DNA from: Leptolyngbyaceae cyanobacterium M33_DOE_097
GTDB taxonomy: Bacteria; Cyanobacteriota; Cyanobacteriia; Leptolyngbyales; Leptolyngbyaceae
NCBI GenBank assembly: GCA_015296075.1
Contig: DVDV01000325.1
Location: 1 to 32,023 of the forward strand
DNA: 32,023 nucleotides
Reading direction: 5' to 3'
Part shown: positions 1-7,741 of the stretch, piece by piece
Layout: each line of letters starts with the position of its first letter
How positions within the stretch are numbered: position 1 is the first letter of the stretch
The notes under the pieces: model-generated
Seen by the model: the letters and a program-made list of their open reading frames with translations, nothing else
Told to the model about the DNA's origin: nothing
Database searches by the model: none
Program-made: the position numbers and the translations under genes

Positions 1-1
1 A

Positions 2-16
2 TGAGAATAATTCTCA
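2..16. promoter_or_regulatory. Fur-box-like palindrome
   Basis: TGAGAAT-A-ATTCTCA is a perfect 7-1-7 inverted repeat. It differs from the classical 7-1-7 Fur core TGATAATNATTATCA at only two symmetric positions. Fur sites normally lie over promoters of iron-uptake genes. The target is either the truncated kinase to the right or a gene left of the window. It is a single sequence match with no other support. Confidence 0.45.
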
Positions 17-127
17 CAAAAATATTCATTTTGAACAGCTATCAATGGCTGGAATACCCATTCTGCCGTTCATAAAATTGAGCGCACAAGCCTTTAGAGG
101 CTCTGACTTCAGTACAAATGTTTCAAA

Positions 128-916
128 ATGAGAATTGCTGATGATTACGTCACTGATTTACTGAACTTAATTCATCTCTATCAGCAGCAATTTCCGCAAC
201 CGGGAGCAGCAATTGAAGATGAAATCGATGCGATGGATTTAGAGTACATTACACTCGATTTCCCTAAAGTTCTGTTATCGATTCAAGAAAGTGCAAACCG
301 GATTCGTGAAATCAGCCATAGCCTCCGCATTTTTTCGCGCTCAGACTGCGATCGCCCCGTGCCTTTTAACGTTCACGATGGGTTAGACAGCACTTTACTA
401 ATTCTTAAACATCGCTTGCGTGCTGATGAAAAGCGAGCCGAGATCGAAGTTGTCAAAAACTATGGTGACCTGCCCAATATTGAGTGTTATGCGGGGCAAC
501 TTAACCAGGTATTTATGAATATTGTGGCCAACGAGATCGAGGCGATCGATGATGCGAGTGCTGCGGCTGACGCTAATTCCCAACTTGTTAAACCCTACAA
601 AATTGTCCTTCAAACCAGTCTCACATCCGATCACCAGCACATCCAAATTCGGATCCAAGATAACGGTATTGGCATGTCAGAAAACGTTTGTCAAAAAGTA
701 TTTGACCACCTCTTTACCACGAAAGATGTTGGTAAGGGCACAGGTTTAGGACTGGCGATCGCCCGTCAAGTCGTCGTGCAAAAACACCAGGGCACGCTCG
801 AAGTTCGCTCTAACCCCGACGAAGGTGCCGAATTTATCATCACTCTGCCGATCTCCAACCCTTCAACCAAACAAAACTCACAAAACTTGCCTATCGCTGT
901 CAGTGCCCCTGTCTAA
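128..916 (+). CDS. 5'-truncated sensor histidine kinase (ATPase domain only)
   Basis: The 262-residue product carries the C-terminal catalytic half of a cyanobacterial sensor kinase. It has an N-box (residues about 135-147, FMNIVANEIEAID), G1 box DNGIGM and G2 box GKGTGLGLAIA, so it should bind ATP. It opens at the stretch ADDYVTDLLNLIHLYQQ, which in full-length relatives comes shortly after the H-box helix (HEINNPVNFIxGN). The H-box with its phosphoacceptor histidine, and any sensor domain, are absent. In-frame reading upstream meets TGA at 104-106. No good Shine-Dalgarno precedes the ATG. The simplest reading is a decayed or recombined 3' remnant. Alternatives are a stand-alone ATPase partner protein, or a start that escaped me. 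The reading frame itself is intact to the stop. Confidence 0.75.
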   Translation: MRIADDYVTDLLNLIHLYQQQFPQPGAAIEDEIDAMDLEYITLDFPKVLLSIQESANRIREISHSLRIFSRSDCDRPVPFNVHDGLDSTLLILKHRLRADEKRAEIEVVKNYGDLPNIECYAGQLNQVFMNIVANEIEAIDDASAAADANSQLVKPYKIVLQTSLTSDHQHIQIRIQDNGIGMSENVCQKVFDHLFTTKDVGKGTGLGLAIARQVVVQKHQGTLEVRSNPDEGAEFIITLPISNPSTKQNSQNLPIAVSAPV

Positions 917-1001
917 ATTCTTGATAGGCTTTTTATTGCAAGCAGTGCGACGTAACCAGCCGAGCAAGGTACCTAGCATGTACTCAATTTGGGTTTAAAT
1001 C

Positions 1002-1030
1002 AAAAAATGGGTAGCCCAAAGACTACCCAT
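1002..1030 (-). terminator. Intrinsic terminator of the aldolase gene
   Basis: ATGGGTAG (1007-1014) and CTACCCAT (1023-1030) form a perfect 8-bp stem with an 8-base loop. On the minus strand it is followed by a run of six T (complement of 1002-1007). It lies about 33 bases past the aldolase stop, so it should end that transcript. Confidence 0.85.
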
Positions 1031-1062
1031 CTGAAAGAAGAAACCGCTATGTAACGTGTTAA

Positions 1063-2142
1063 TTACACATTCAGAGCTTTCTTAGCAACTTGAGCCAGTT
1101 CGCCTTTTGCGTACTTAGCTGCGTAGTCTTCGAGGCTCACTTGCTTGATCTTGCTAGCGTTGCCTGCGGTACCAAATTGCTGATAGCGATCAGAACAAAC
1201 CTTCTGCATGTACTTGATCGAAGGCTTTAAGAAGTGGCGGGGGTCAAACTCTTTAGCGTTAGCAGCCAGAGCTTCACGTACAGCCGCAGTAATTGCCAAA
1301 CGGTTGTCAGTGTCGATATTGACCTTACGAACACCACTCTTGATGCCCTTTTGAATTTCTTCAACAGGTACACCATAGGTTTCAGGAATTGCACCACCGT
1401 ACTGGTTGATCAGAGCAATCAGATCTTCGGGTACCGAAGAAGAACCGTGCATTACCAGGTGAGTGTTGGGCAGACGACGGTGGATTTCTTCGATGCGGCT
1501 GATCGCCAGAATTTCACCAGTCGGCTTGCGGGTAAACTTGTAAGCACCGTGGCTGGTTCCGATCGCAACAGCCAGAGCGTCTACTTGAGTACGCTCAACG
1601 AAATCAACCGCTTCATCAGGATCAGTCAACAGCATGGAGTGATCGAGTTCACCCTCAAAACCGTGACCATCTTCTGCTTCACCTTTACCAGTTTCGAGAG
1701 AGCCGAGGCAACCTAATTCACCTTCAACCGAAGCACCGATCGCGTGAGCAACCTTCACAACTTCACTGGTAACAGCCACGTTGTACTCGTAGCTAGCGGG
1801 GGTCTTGGCATCTGCTTCCAAGGAACCGTCCATCATTACGCTGGTAAAGCCATTTTTAATTGCAGAGTAGCAAGTAGCAGGCTCGTTACCGTGATCTTGG
1901 TGCATCACGATGGGGATATGGGGATAGGTTTCTACGGCTGCCAAGATCAAATGACGGAGGAAATTTTCACCTGCGTATTTGCGAGCACCGCGAGAAGCCT
2001 GCAAAATCACGGGGCTATCGGTTTCATGAGCAGCTTGCATGATTGCTTGAATCTGCTCCATGTTGTTGACGTTAAACGCAGGGATGCCGTAACCGTTCTC
2101 TGCTGCGTGGTCTAACAGCAGTCGCATTGGGACGAGCGCCAT
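1063..2142 (-). CDS. fbaA: Class II fructose-1,6-bisphosphate aldolase
   Basis: This enzyme interconverts fructose-1,6-bisphosphate with dihydroxyacetone phosphate and glyceraldehyde-3-phosphate in the cytoplasm. In cyanobacteria it serves both the Calvin cycle (also sedoheptulose bisphosphate) and glycolysis/gluconeogenesis. The 359-residue length is that of the Calvin-cycle class II subtype. Metal-binding and catalytic stretches are visible: HQDHG near residue 81, the VEGELGCLG block, [15 protein letters not shown] and NIDTDNR. The start ATG at 2142 is supported by AGGAGG on the minus strand (complement of 2150-2155), 7 bases away. A strong intrinsic terminator follows at 1002-1030, so the gene looks monocistronic. 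Highly expressed in the family, which fits the strong ribosome-binding site. Confidence 0.96.
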   Translation of the reverse strand: MALVPMRLLLDHAAENGYGIPAFNVNNMEQIQAIMQAAHETDSPVILQASRGARKYAGENFLRHLILAAVETYPHIPIVMHQDHGNEPATCYSAIKNGFTSVMMDGSLEADAKTPASYEYNVAVTSEVVKVAHAIGASVEGELGCLGSLETGKGEAEDGHGFEGELDHSMLLTDPDEAVDFVERTQVDALAVAIGTSHGAYKFTRKPTGEILAISRIEEIHRRLPNTHLVMHGSSSVPEDLIALINQYGGAIPETYGVPVEEIQKGIKSGVRKVNIDTDNRLAITAAVREALAANAKEFDPRHFLKPSIKYMQKVCSDRYQQFGTAGNASKIKQVSLEDYAAKYAKGELAQVAKKALNV

Positions 2143-2417
2143 AGAGAGTCCTCCTGGTAATTGTCGTTAGCTTAGTCGCTTTCGCTCTTAAATCTTACGA
2201 AGATCTTAAGACAATTTGCACCTCACGGTAAGTCGGGAAAGTGAAGGAAGTAGTGCCAATAAGCAAAAATTACTATTTGTTTTTCTTATGAGTCGAAATG
2301 AGTCAGGAAAATTGTGAGGTAACAGAGAAGAAAGAGCGGGCAGGGAAAAGTGTTAAGTAGGGGCCAAAATTCTGAGTGGCTAGAGATTTCAATTACTTCT
2401 GAAAAGGTGAGGCTAAG
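2143..2417. other. Divergent intergenic region
   Basis: This region separates the minus-strand aldolase from the plus-strand TonB-like gene and must hold both promoters. I see a short AT-rich imperfect repeat around CTTACGAAGATCTTAAG (2195-2211), but no convincing -10/-35 pair and no coding sequence. Confidence 0.4.
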
Positions 2418-2474
2418 ATGGAAAGCACAGTGGAGCAAGCGCGTTTTGGCTTGTGGCTTTTGATGGTGGGGTAA
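2418..2474 (+). CDS. Candidate 18-codon upstream ORF (leader peptide)
   Basis: An ATG at 2418 follows the good purine-rich site AAGGTGAGG and opens an 18-residue ORF (MESTVEQARFGLWLLMVG). It stops with TAA at 2472-2474, five bases before the likely ATG (2480) of the TonB-like gene. It overlaps the alternative GTG start of that gene (2453) in another frame. This layout would allow coupled reinitiation. I know no family for the peptide, and it may be chance. Confidence 0.3.
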   Translation: MESTVEQARFGLWLLMVG

Positions 2475-2479
2475 GGCCT

Positions 2480-3586
2480 ATGCAGTTTTCTAAGGCGAAT
2501 TTAAATCAAGCGAAAAGTTGGGCGATCGCGCATGTGGTGCCTTATTTACGAACCCCTGCAACGATCGCTCTGTTTAGCTCAGTTGCAATTCATGGCTTGA
2601 TCTTGACGGCAGTGCCGCTCAAGCGGGATGACACTTCAAAAGAAACAAAGATTCGAGCGGTTAAGGTCGTTGAGCTAACGCCACAAGAGTTGAGCCGACT
2701 TCCTAAAACAACGGCTCAGCTCAGGGATCCTTTGCCGGGAACGACGAAGTCCAATCAAGGGTTACGCTACAAGCCCCTCCCGATTACTCCACTGCCAGAC
2801 CTGTTACCCCCGCTAAGCAGCTCAAGCCGTTCATTGGGTGCGAGTTCCTACACGGGTTCGCTGGGTGAGTCATCCACGCGATCGCAAAGGCAACAGGTAG
2901 AAACTCAAATTCCGCTTGACAAGCCCCGCAAAACCAGCACCTCTCGCAAATCAGAGTCGGCTAAAAAAACGGAGTCTGACAAGCCAGAGAAACCCGATCA
3001 AACCGAGAAAAAGCAAGAGTCTTCTAGTTCTAATGAGCCGCTAGCAGCGAATAATAAGCCAGCCGAAGAACCTAAAGACAATTCGGGTACCGAGCCAAAG
3101 CAGGGTTCGCCGAACCAGGCAGCATCAGGCCAACCAGAATCAGGTCAGCCAGCATCAGGGTCGTCTGCACCAACCGGGCAACCCGAAGTCAGTGACAAAC
3201 TAGCACAAAAGGTTGGTAAGCCGATTGATTCTGGTCAAGCAGCAGCAGAATATATGGCGTGGCGCACTCAATTACTTGAGTTAAAGGTGCCTGCGAAGCA
3301 AATTGATAAAGCCCAGGTCAACCGGGATGCACCAACTTTAGCGATCGCCTGCCCCACAAACGATTGCGCTAAAAAAATTGAGACGTTGCCAGTCCCCCCC
3401 TTCTTTATGATGGCAGTGGATAAGAATGGCAAGATTGTTGGCGACATTTTGGTTGCTATGACAGGGGATGAAGCGCTGGATCGGGCGATCGTCGCTGAAA
3501 TCAAAAAATTTAAGCCAGAGGTGGACCCCCAGAAGGAGTACACGGTGATCAACCGCAAAATTAAGTTTCAAGACACGGTTAGCTAA
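2480..3586 (+). CDS. TonB-like envelope protein with proline/serine-rich linker
   Basis: The product is 368 residues from ATG 2480. An in-frame GTG at 2453 would add nine. Layout: a short cytoplasmic N-terminus, one transmembrane segment (about residues 27-46, TPATIALFSSVAIHGLILTA), the segment AVKVVELTPQELSRLP, a long low-complexity Pro/Ser/Lys/Glu/Gln linker (about 80-255) with QPESGQPASG-type repeats, and a C-terminal alpha/beta domain (about 300-365; MMAVDKNGKIVGDILVAMTG). That order of anchor, extended periplasmic linker and small C-terminal domain is the TonB plan, in which the protein transmits inner-membrane energy to outer-membrane transporters. The C-terminal match is by appearance only. 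No exbB or exbD is adjacent. ATG 2480 is preferred because TAAGG lies just upstream and the uORF ends there. Confidence 0.6.
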   Translation: MQFSKANLNQAKSWAIAHVVPYLRTPATIALFSSVAIHGLILTAVPLKRDDTSKETKIRAVKVVELTPQELSRLPKTTAQLRDPLPGTTKSNQGLRYKPLPITPLPDLLPPLSSSSRSLGASSYTGSLGESSTRSQRQQVETQIPLDKPRKTSTSRKSESAKKTESDKPEKPDQTEKKQESSSSNEPLAANNKPAEEPKDNSGTEPKQGSPNQAASGQPESGQPASGSSAPTGQPEVSDKLAQKVGKPIDSGQAAAEYMAWRTQLLELKVPAKQIDKAQVNRDAPTLAIACPTNDCAKKIETLPVPPFFMMAVDKNGKIVGDILVAMTGDEALDRAIVAEIKKFKPEVDPQKEYTVINRKIKFQDTVS

Positions 3587-3625
3587 ACCGTTGACAAGCG
3601 CAATCAAATCAGCAAAATAGGGTAC

Positions 3626-4705
3626 TTGATTTGCTCGATGAGATGGTTCATGTCACCGGATTCTTTATTTGCGACTCAACTTCAAGCAGCCAGCGATCGC
3701 CTGTTCTATTTGATTGAGCAGTTTCACCAGGCACGCGTCTTGGTGGTCGGCGACTTAATGCTAGATGAATTTTTGACGGGGCAGGTTGAGCGGGCCTCAC
3801 GCGAAGCACCTGTTTTAGTGATTCGCCATGAAACAACGCGTCAGGTGCCGGGGGGCGGTGCAAATGCGGCTCAAAACCTGGCGAAGTTAGGGGCACAGGT
3901 GAAAGTTGTCGGCTTGCTTGGTGATGATCCACAAGGAAAGGTGCTTTTGCAAATTTTTGAGCAGGCTCAGATTGACACCCACAATATTTTGGTGGATGGC
4001 GATCGCCCCACTGTCACCAAAACAAGAATTTCGGGACACGCGCGGCAATCGGTGACTCAACAAATCGTACGGGTTGACCGCAAATCTGATGCTTTGCCGC
4101 CTGCCTCTCTGCAACAGCAGCTAGCCAATTGCATTCAGCAACAGCTTACGAGTGTTGACGCGATCGTTTGCTCAGACTATGGCGATGGTGTGTTGCTGCC
4201 CACTGTGATTGATGCCGCCCTCCAGCATCCGTTGAGTGTAGTAGACAGCCAGCGCAATATTCCTCGTTATGTGGGAGCCACCCTCTACACGCCCAACGTT
4301 CCCGAGGCGGAGTTAGCTTTGGGGTATCCCCTCACCACACCCACAGGTGAAACGGATGAAAGCTTGATCAACCGCGCCGGAGAAGATTTGTTAGCCATGA
4401 CTCAGGCTACAGCCGTTCTGATTACGCGGGGTGAAGATGGTATGAGTCTGTTTGAGGCATCGGGCAAACAGCACCACATCCCCGCGTTTAACCGTACAGA
4501 TGTCTATGATGTGACAGGAGCAGGGGATACCGTCGTTGCCGCGCTAACGTTAGCCCTGACGCAAGGTGCTACTCCCTGGGAAGCATCGGTTTTAGGTAAT
4601 TTAGCGGCTAGCATTGTCGTGCGGCAATTTGGCACCAGTACCACCAGTGCAGAAGAGATGGCCGTTGCCTTGCGATCGCTCCTCGAAACCTTTGCCATTG
4701 ATTAA
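3626..4705 (+). CDS. PfkB-family sugar kinase, HldE/RfaE N-terminal-domain type
   Basis: A ribokinase-fold (PfkB) carbohydrate kinase of up to 359 residues. Visible motifs are VVGDLMLDEFLTGQVERASREAP near the N-terminus, the glycine-rich PGGGANAAQNLAKLGA, a substrate/ATP region CSDYGDG, and the family signature DVTGAGDT with catalytic Asp301. The overall pattern is that of the kinase half of HldE, which phosphorylates D-glycero-D-manno-heptose-7-phosphate for ADP-heptose synthesis. No nucleotidyltransferase half is present, so it is a stand-alone kinase and the true sugar is uncertain. The long form starts at TTG 3626. In-frame ATGs at 3638 and 3650 are equally plausible starts, and none has a strong Shine-Dalgarno. 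It lies 39 bases after the TonB-like gene and could be cotranscribed. Confidence 0.8.
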   Translation: MICSMRWFMSPDSLFATQLQAASDRLFYLIEQFHQARVLVVGDLMLDEFLTGQVERASREAPVLVIRHETTRQVPGGGANAAQNLAKLGAQVKVVGLLGDDPQGKVLLQIFEQAQIDTHNILVDGDRPTVTKTRISGHARQSVTQQIVRVDRKSDALPPASLQQQLANCIQQQLTSVDAIVCSDYGDGVLLPTVIDAALQHPLSVVDSQRNIPRYVGATLYTPNVPEAELALGYPLTTPTGETDESLINRAGEDLLAMTQATAVLITRGEDGMSLFEASGKQHHIPAFNRTDVYDVTGAGDTVVAALTLALTQGATPWEASVLGNLAASIVVRQFGTSTTSAEEMAVALRSLLETFAID

Positions 4706-4785
4706 GCGAGGTTGGGCAGTCCTGCGAAGTTGGGTTCTATAGGCATATCGTTCTCAAATCAAACGTCACTTCTTTGAGAAAAGTT

Positions 4786-5010
4786 ATGAAATTACGTTCC
4801 TGTCTGTCACTCTCGCTCACAGCTTTGAGCCTGGTTGCGCTAGCCGCCTGTAGCAGCAAACCCGTTGGGCAAGACAAAGCCAACGAGTTAGAACAACAAG
4901 GCAAGCAACAGGTTGAGAAAGTTGAACAAAAAACGGATGCCGCCGAAAAATCAGTGCAGCAATCAGAGCAGCGCCTTAAAGATGCTGAAAAACAGCTCGA
5001 AGGTCAGTAA
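4786..5010 (+). CDS. Small lipoprotein with coiled-coil tail
   Basis: A 74-residue product. A lipoprotein signal peptide ends in the lipobox LAAC (Cys22), where lipid attachment and cleavage would occur. The mature part is a short, highly charged Glu/Gln/Lys helix (KANELEQQGKQQVEKVEQKT and onward) that looks like a coiled coil. An in-frame TTG at 4774 would add four residues, but ATG 4786 gives the more usual signal peptide. The specific function is unknown. It lies about 80 bases after the sugar kinase and ends 12 bases before the convergent ureG stop. Confidence 0.75.
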   Translation: MKLRSCLSLSLTALSLVALAACSSKPVGQDKANELEQQGKQQVEKVEQKTDAAEKSVQQSEQRLKDAEKQLEGQ

Positions 5011-5022
5011 TTTGACAATCCG

Positions 5023-5631
5023 TTAGGCGATCGCAGGGACTAAATGAAGTCGGATGAAGTCAACAATTTCAGATAGTCCCTGAGATGCTTTTAAGTTGGT
5101 GAAAACAAACGGTTTTTCACCCCGCATTTTCTTAGAATCTCGCTCCATCACGGTCAAGTCAGCCCCGACATAGGGAGCCAGATCAATCTTGTTAATTACT
5201 AACAAGTCAGACTTTGTGATGCCAGGGCCGCCCTTACGGGGAATTTTGTCGCCACCCGCCACATCAATTACGTAAATCGTTAAATCCACCAGTTCCGGGC
5301 TAAAGGTCGCCGCCAAATTATCACCACCGCTCTCAACAAACACAATATCAAGCGTCTGAAACCGTTGTTCTAACTCTTCGATCGCGGCTAAATTCATTGA
5401 CGCATCTTCGCGAATTGCTGTGTGTGGGCAACCGCCTGTTTCTACGCCGACAATGCGATCGCGCTCTAGAGCCTGACTCCGAACCAAAAACTGCGCGTCT
5501 TCTTGGGTGTAGATGTCGTTTGTTACAACCGCGAGGTTGAAAGACTGCCGCATCGTTTTACACAGCGCATCGACCAGTGCCGTCTTACCAGAACCAACGG
5601 GGCCTGCCACACCCACACGCAATGTACTCAT
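5023..5631 (-). CDS. ureG: Urease accessory GTPase UreG
   Basis: UreG is a SIMIBI-class GTPase that, with UreE/F/H, drives GTP-dependent nickel delivery to urease. The 202-residue length is typical. The sequence shows the P-loop GPVGSGKT (residues 10-17), [10 protein letters not shown], the metal-binding Cys-Pro-His at residues 68-70, [15 protein letters not shown] and the NKIDLAP guanine-specificity motif. The start ATG 5631 matches family members ([13 protein letters not shown]). No other urease gene is in this window, so ureG is unlinked from at least the immediate neighbours, which is common in cyanobacteria. It converges with the small lipoprotein gene. Confidence 0.96.
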   Translation of the reverse strand: MSTLRVGVAGPVGSGKTALVDALCKTMRQSFNLAVVTNDIYTQEDAQFLVRSQALERDRIVGVETGGCPHTAIREDASMNLAAIEELEQRFQTLDIVFVESGGDNLAATFSPELVDLTIYVIDVAGGDKIPRKGGPGITKSDLLVINKIDLAPYVGADLTVMERDSKKMRGEKPFVFTNLKASQGLSEIVDFIRLHLVPAIA

Positions 5632-5731
5632 ACCCAGTTCACTATTTCATGCTTGTTTTGCTGATCCAGTCTAGGGCAACTCAAACCAGGTAGCACAGGT
5701 CAGTTACCAAAAAATTCTTCGCAGGCACCCA

Positions 5732-5770
5732 TAAAAAACCTCCCCGCTCTGAGCCACCACAGCAGGGAGA
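5732..5770 (-). terminator. Intrinsic terminator downstream of the Psb35-like gene
   Basis: On the minus strand, TCCCTGCT (complement of 5761-5768) pairs with AGCGGGGA (complement of 5741-5748), with one T-G wobble. GG and a run of six T follow (complement of 5733-5738). The wobble works only in minus-strand RNA, which supports the orientation. It lies between the end of the Psb35-like gene and ureG. Confidence 0.8.
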
Positions 5771-5860
5771 ATCACTCTGTCGAACTAGAAATCAAGATCT
5801 AAGGCTAAGAAGCGTTTGCCTTAGAGAACCAACGATGACGAATCTGTCGCGACTTGCGGC

Positions 5861-6091
5861 TTAAGCTTCTGGCAAAAACCCGTTAGAGTAAGCGTCAGAC
5901 TTAAATGCAGGTACGCGCGTGTCGTAATCAATCGAAGTACCTGTTACAGCTTCAGATAATTTTTCAAATGATGCAGAACGCCAGTTGCGCTCATGAATGG
6001 GTTTAGATTGCTCGCCTCTAAAGTAGGTTTGGGTACCCAGAACTGCAACCGCTAACCAACCAACAACGAATAATGCAATCAGGATGGTCAT
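5861..6091 (-). CDS. Psb35-like small photosystem II assembly protein
   Basis: A 76-residue product with one N-terminal transmembrane helix (MTILIALFVVGWLAVAVLG) and a conserved hydrophilic tail (YFRGEQSKPIHERNWRS, then TGTSIDYDTRVPAF). I recognise this as a widespread cyanobacterial family that I believe corresponds to Psb35 (Synechocystis Ssl2148), associated with CP47 and high-light-inducible proteins during photosystem II assembly. The name is recalled, not verified. The start is set at ATG 6091, not 6103, because GGAGG lies 5 bases upstream of 6091 and the ATG at 6103 overlaps that site. A terminator follows at 5732-5770. Confidence 0.65.
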   Translation of the reverse strand: MTILIALFVVGWLAVAVLGTQTYFRGEQSKPIHERNWRSASFEKLSEAVTGTSIDYDTRVPAFKSDAYSNGFLPEA

Positions 6092-6540
6092 AGCCACCTC
6101 CATGTAAACTCTTGTTTCAATCTGTAAATTAATGTAACAAGTTCTTGCGTAAATTGCAAACTTTGTTAGTGTGGCAAACCGTACTTGTTATGACAGCGGC
6201 CTCTCAAAGCTAGAAAGAGTAAGGCTTTGCCTTTGTAAAGAGAGGGATATTTGTGGAGCATTACCTGCTTTAGATTGAGCGAGATCGCGGTGTTGAGCTT
6301 AAAAGCGGGCGATCGCAGGGGTAACATTTATCAACGCGATGCTCTGTGTTCTGCGAATCCATTCCCCCAATTAGAGGTTGGAGAGTTAGAGTTTTGATGA
6401 TTTCATCGAATGCGTGGTTTGAACGGCTATTCATCTCGCAAAAATGCTGATAATGAGGATTCTGACCTCCAGGAAAATCGCGATCGCGCCGGAGGGAAGG
6501 TGTCCACAAAAGCTTGCATTCTCATCTGCCCCCTAAACCT
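6092..6540. other. Divergent intergenic region with a hairpin at 6210-6245
   Basis: This spacer lies between the Psb35-like gene (minus) and ribD (plus). CCTCTC (6210-6215) pairs with GAGAGG (6240-6245), and AAGGC (6221-6225) pairs with GCCTT (6229-6233) inside it, giving a nested hairpin. GGAGGGAAGG at 6491-6500 resembles a ribosome-binding site but is far from the ribD starts. The minus-strand ORF at 6270-6509 has no recognisable content. Confidence 0.4.
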
Positions 6541-7632
6541 ATGGAGACTCACTCAGAAGCCAGTTCTTTTGACATTGCCATGATGCAGCGCTGTTTAGAG
6601 TTAGCCCAGCAAGCTCTGGGACAAACAGCCCCCAATCCGCTAGTCGGTTGCGTTGTCGTTAAAGCTGGACAGGTGATTGGGGAAGGGTTTCATCCCAAAG
6701 CAGGCGAACCACATGCTGAGGTGTTTGCCCTGAGAAGGGCTGGCAGTGAGGCTGCTGGGGCAACGCTTTACGTCAATCTTGAACCATGCAGCCACTACGG
6801 ACGCACGCCACCCTGTAGCGAAGCGGTGATTGCCGCCGGGATCCGACGAGTTGTGGTTGGCATGGTGGATCCGAATCCACAAGTGGCGGGTAAAGGCATT
6901 GCGCGCCTGCGAGAACACGGAATTGAGGTTGTGGTTGGAGTTGAAGCATCAGCCTGTCAACAGCTCAACGAAGCCTTTGTCTTTCGCATCTTGCATCAAC
7001 GCCCCTTTGGGATTTTGAAATATGCCATGACTCTAGATGGCAAAATTGCGGCCTCTAGCGGTCATAGTGCCTGGGTCACAGGAACAGCCGCCCGATCGCA
7101 TGTGCATACCTTACGGCGTGCCTGTGATGCGGTGATTGTGGGTGGCAATACCGTTCGACAAGACAATCCCCTATTGACGAGTCGCACTTCTGTAACACCT
7201 CTGCGCGTTGTGCTGTCGCGATCGCTCGACCTCCCAACAGAAGCTCAACTGTGGGATACCTCAGTCGCCCCAACACTGGTCTGCACCGAACCTGAGGCAA
7301 ATCTCCCATTGCAAGCTCAGCTTAAGGCACAAGGGGTCGAAATTCAGCACTTTTCACCCCTAACCCCTGCGGCTGTGATGGCGCATCTGTACACACGCGG
7401 TTGCCTCAGTGTCTTATGGGAGTGTGGTGGCACGCTGGCGGCGGCGGCGATCGCCGATGGAGCCGTACAAAAGGTGCTTGCTTTCATTGCGCCCAAAATT
7501 ATTGGTGGGGTTGCCGCTTCTCCGATTGGGGAGTTAGGTTTTGCAAAAATGACCCAAGCATTGCAACTCAAACGCACTCATTGGGAGGCGATCGGTGACG
7601 ATCTGCTTCTGCAAGGCTACTTGGAAGAATAA
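6541..7632 (+). CDS. ribD: Bifunctional riboflavin biosynthesis deaminase/reductase RibD
   Basis: RibD performs steps two and three of riboflavin synthesis: deamination of the diaminohydroxyphosphoribosylaminopyrimidine, then NADPH-dependent reduction of its ribosyl side chain. Residues about 10-140 form the deaminase, with zinc ligands in HAEVFAL (His58, catalytic Glu60) and PCSHYGRTPPC (Cys83, Cys92). Residues about 145-360 form the reductase (FGILKYAMTLDGKIA, VIVGGNTVRQDNP, WECGGTLA). The length is 363 residues from ATG 6541. A TTG at 6514 in frame would add nine, and neither has a clear Shine-Dalgarno. ribE lies 12 kb away on the same strand, so the pathway is dispersed. No FMN riboswitch is evident upstream. 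Confidence 0.95.
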   Translation: METHSEASSFDIAMMQRCLELAQQALGQTAPNPLVGCVVVKAGQVIGEGFHPKAGEPHAEVFALRRAGSEAAGATLYVNLEPCSHYGRTPPCSEAVIAAGIRRVVVGMVDPNPQVAGKGIARLREHGIEVVVGVEASACQQLNEAFVFRILHQRPFGILKYAMTLDGKIAASSGHSAWVTGTAARSHVHTLRRACDAVIVGGNTVRQDNPLLTSRTSVTPLRVVLSRSLDLPTEAQLWDTSVAPTLVCTEPEANLPLQAQLKAQGVEIQHFSPLTPAAVMAHLYTRGCLSVLWECGGTLAAAAIADGAVQKVLAFIAPKIIGGVAASPIGELGFAKMTQALQLKRTHWEAIGDDLLLQGYLEE

Positions 7633-7741
7633 GGAGAATTCGCTGTTTGAGTGAACCTGACCCAAAATCACAGTTCTTTTTCTCTTTTAACGTGAGCGAG
7701 CTGCCGATTAGACTAAAAAGGATTCTTTCTGGCATCTGCCC

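Noticed and set aside
1234-2115. Two long plus-strand ORFs antisense to the aldolase gene
   Set aside because: They are mirror images of a highly conserved coding sequence, with no ribosome-binding site or family-like content.
6270-6509. 79-codon minus-strand ORF upstream of ribD
   Set aside because: No recognisable domain, signal or ribosome-binding site, and it lies in a divergent promoter region.
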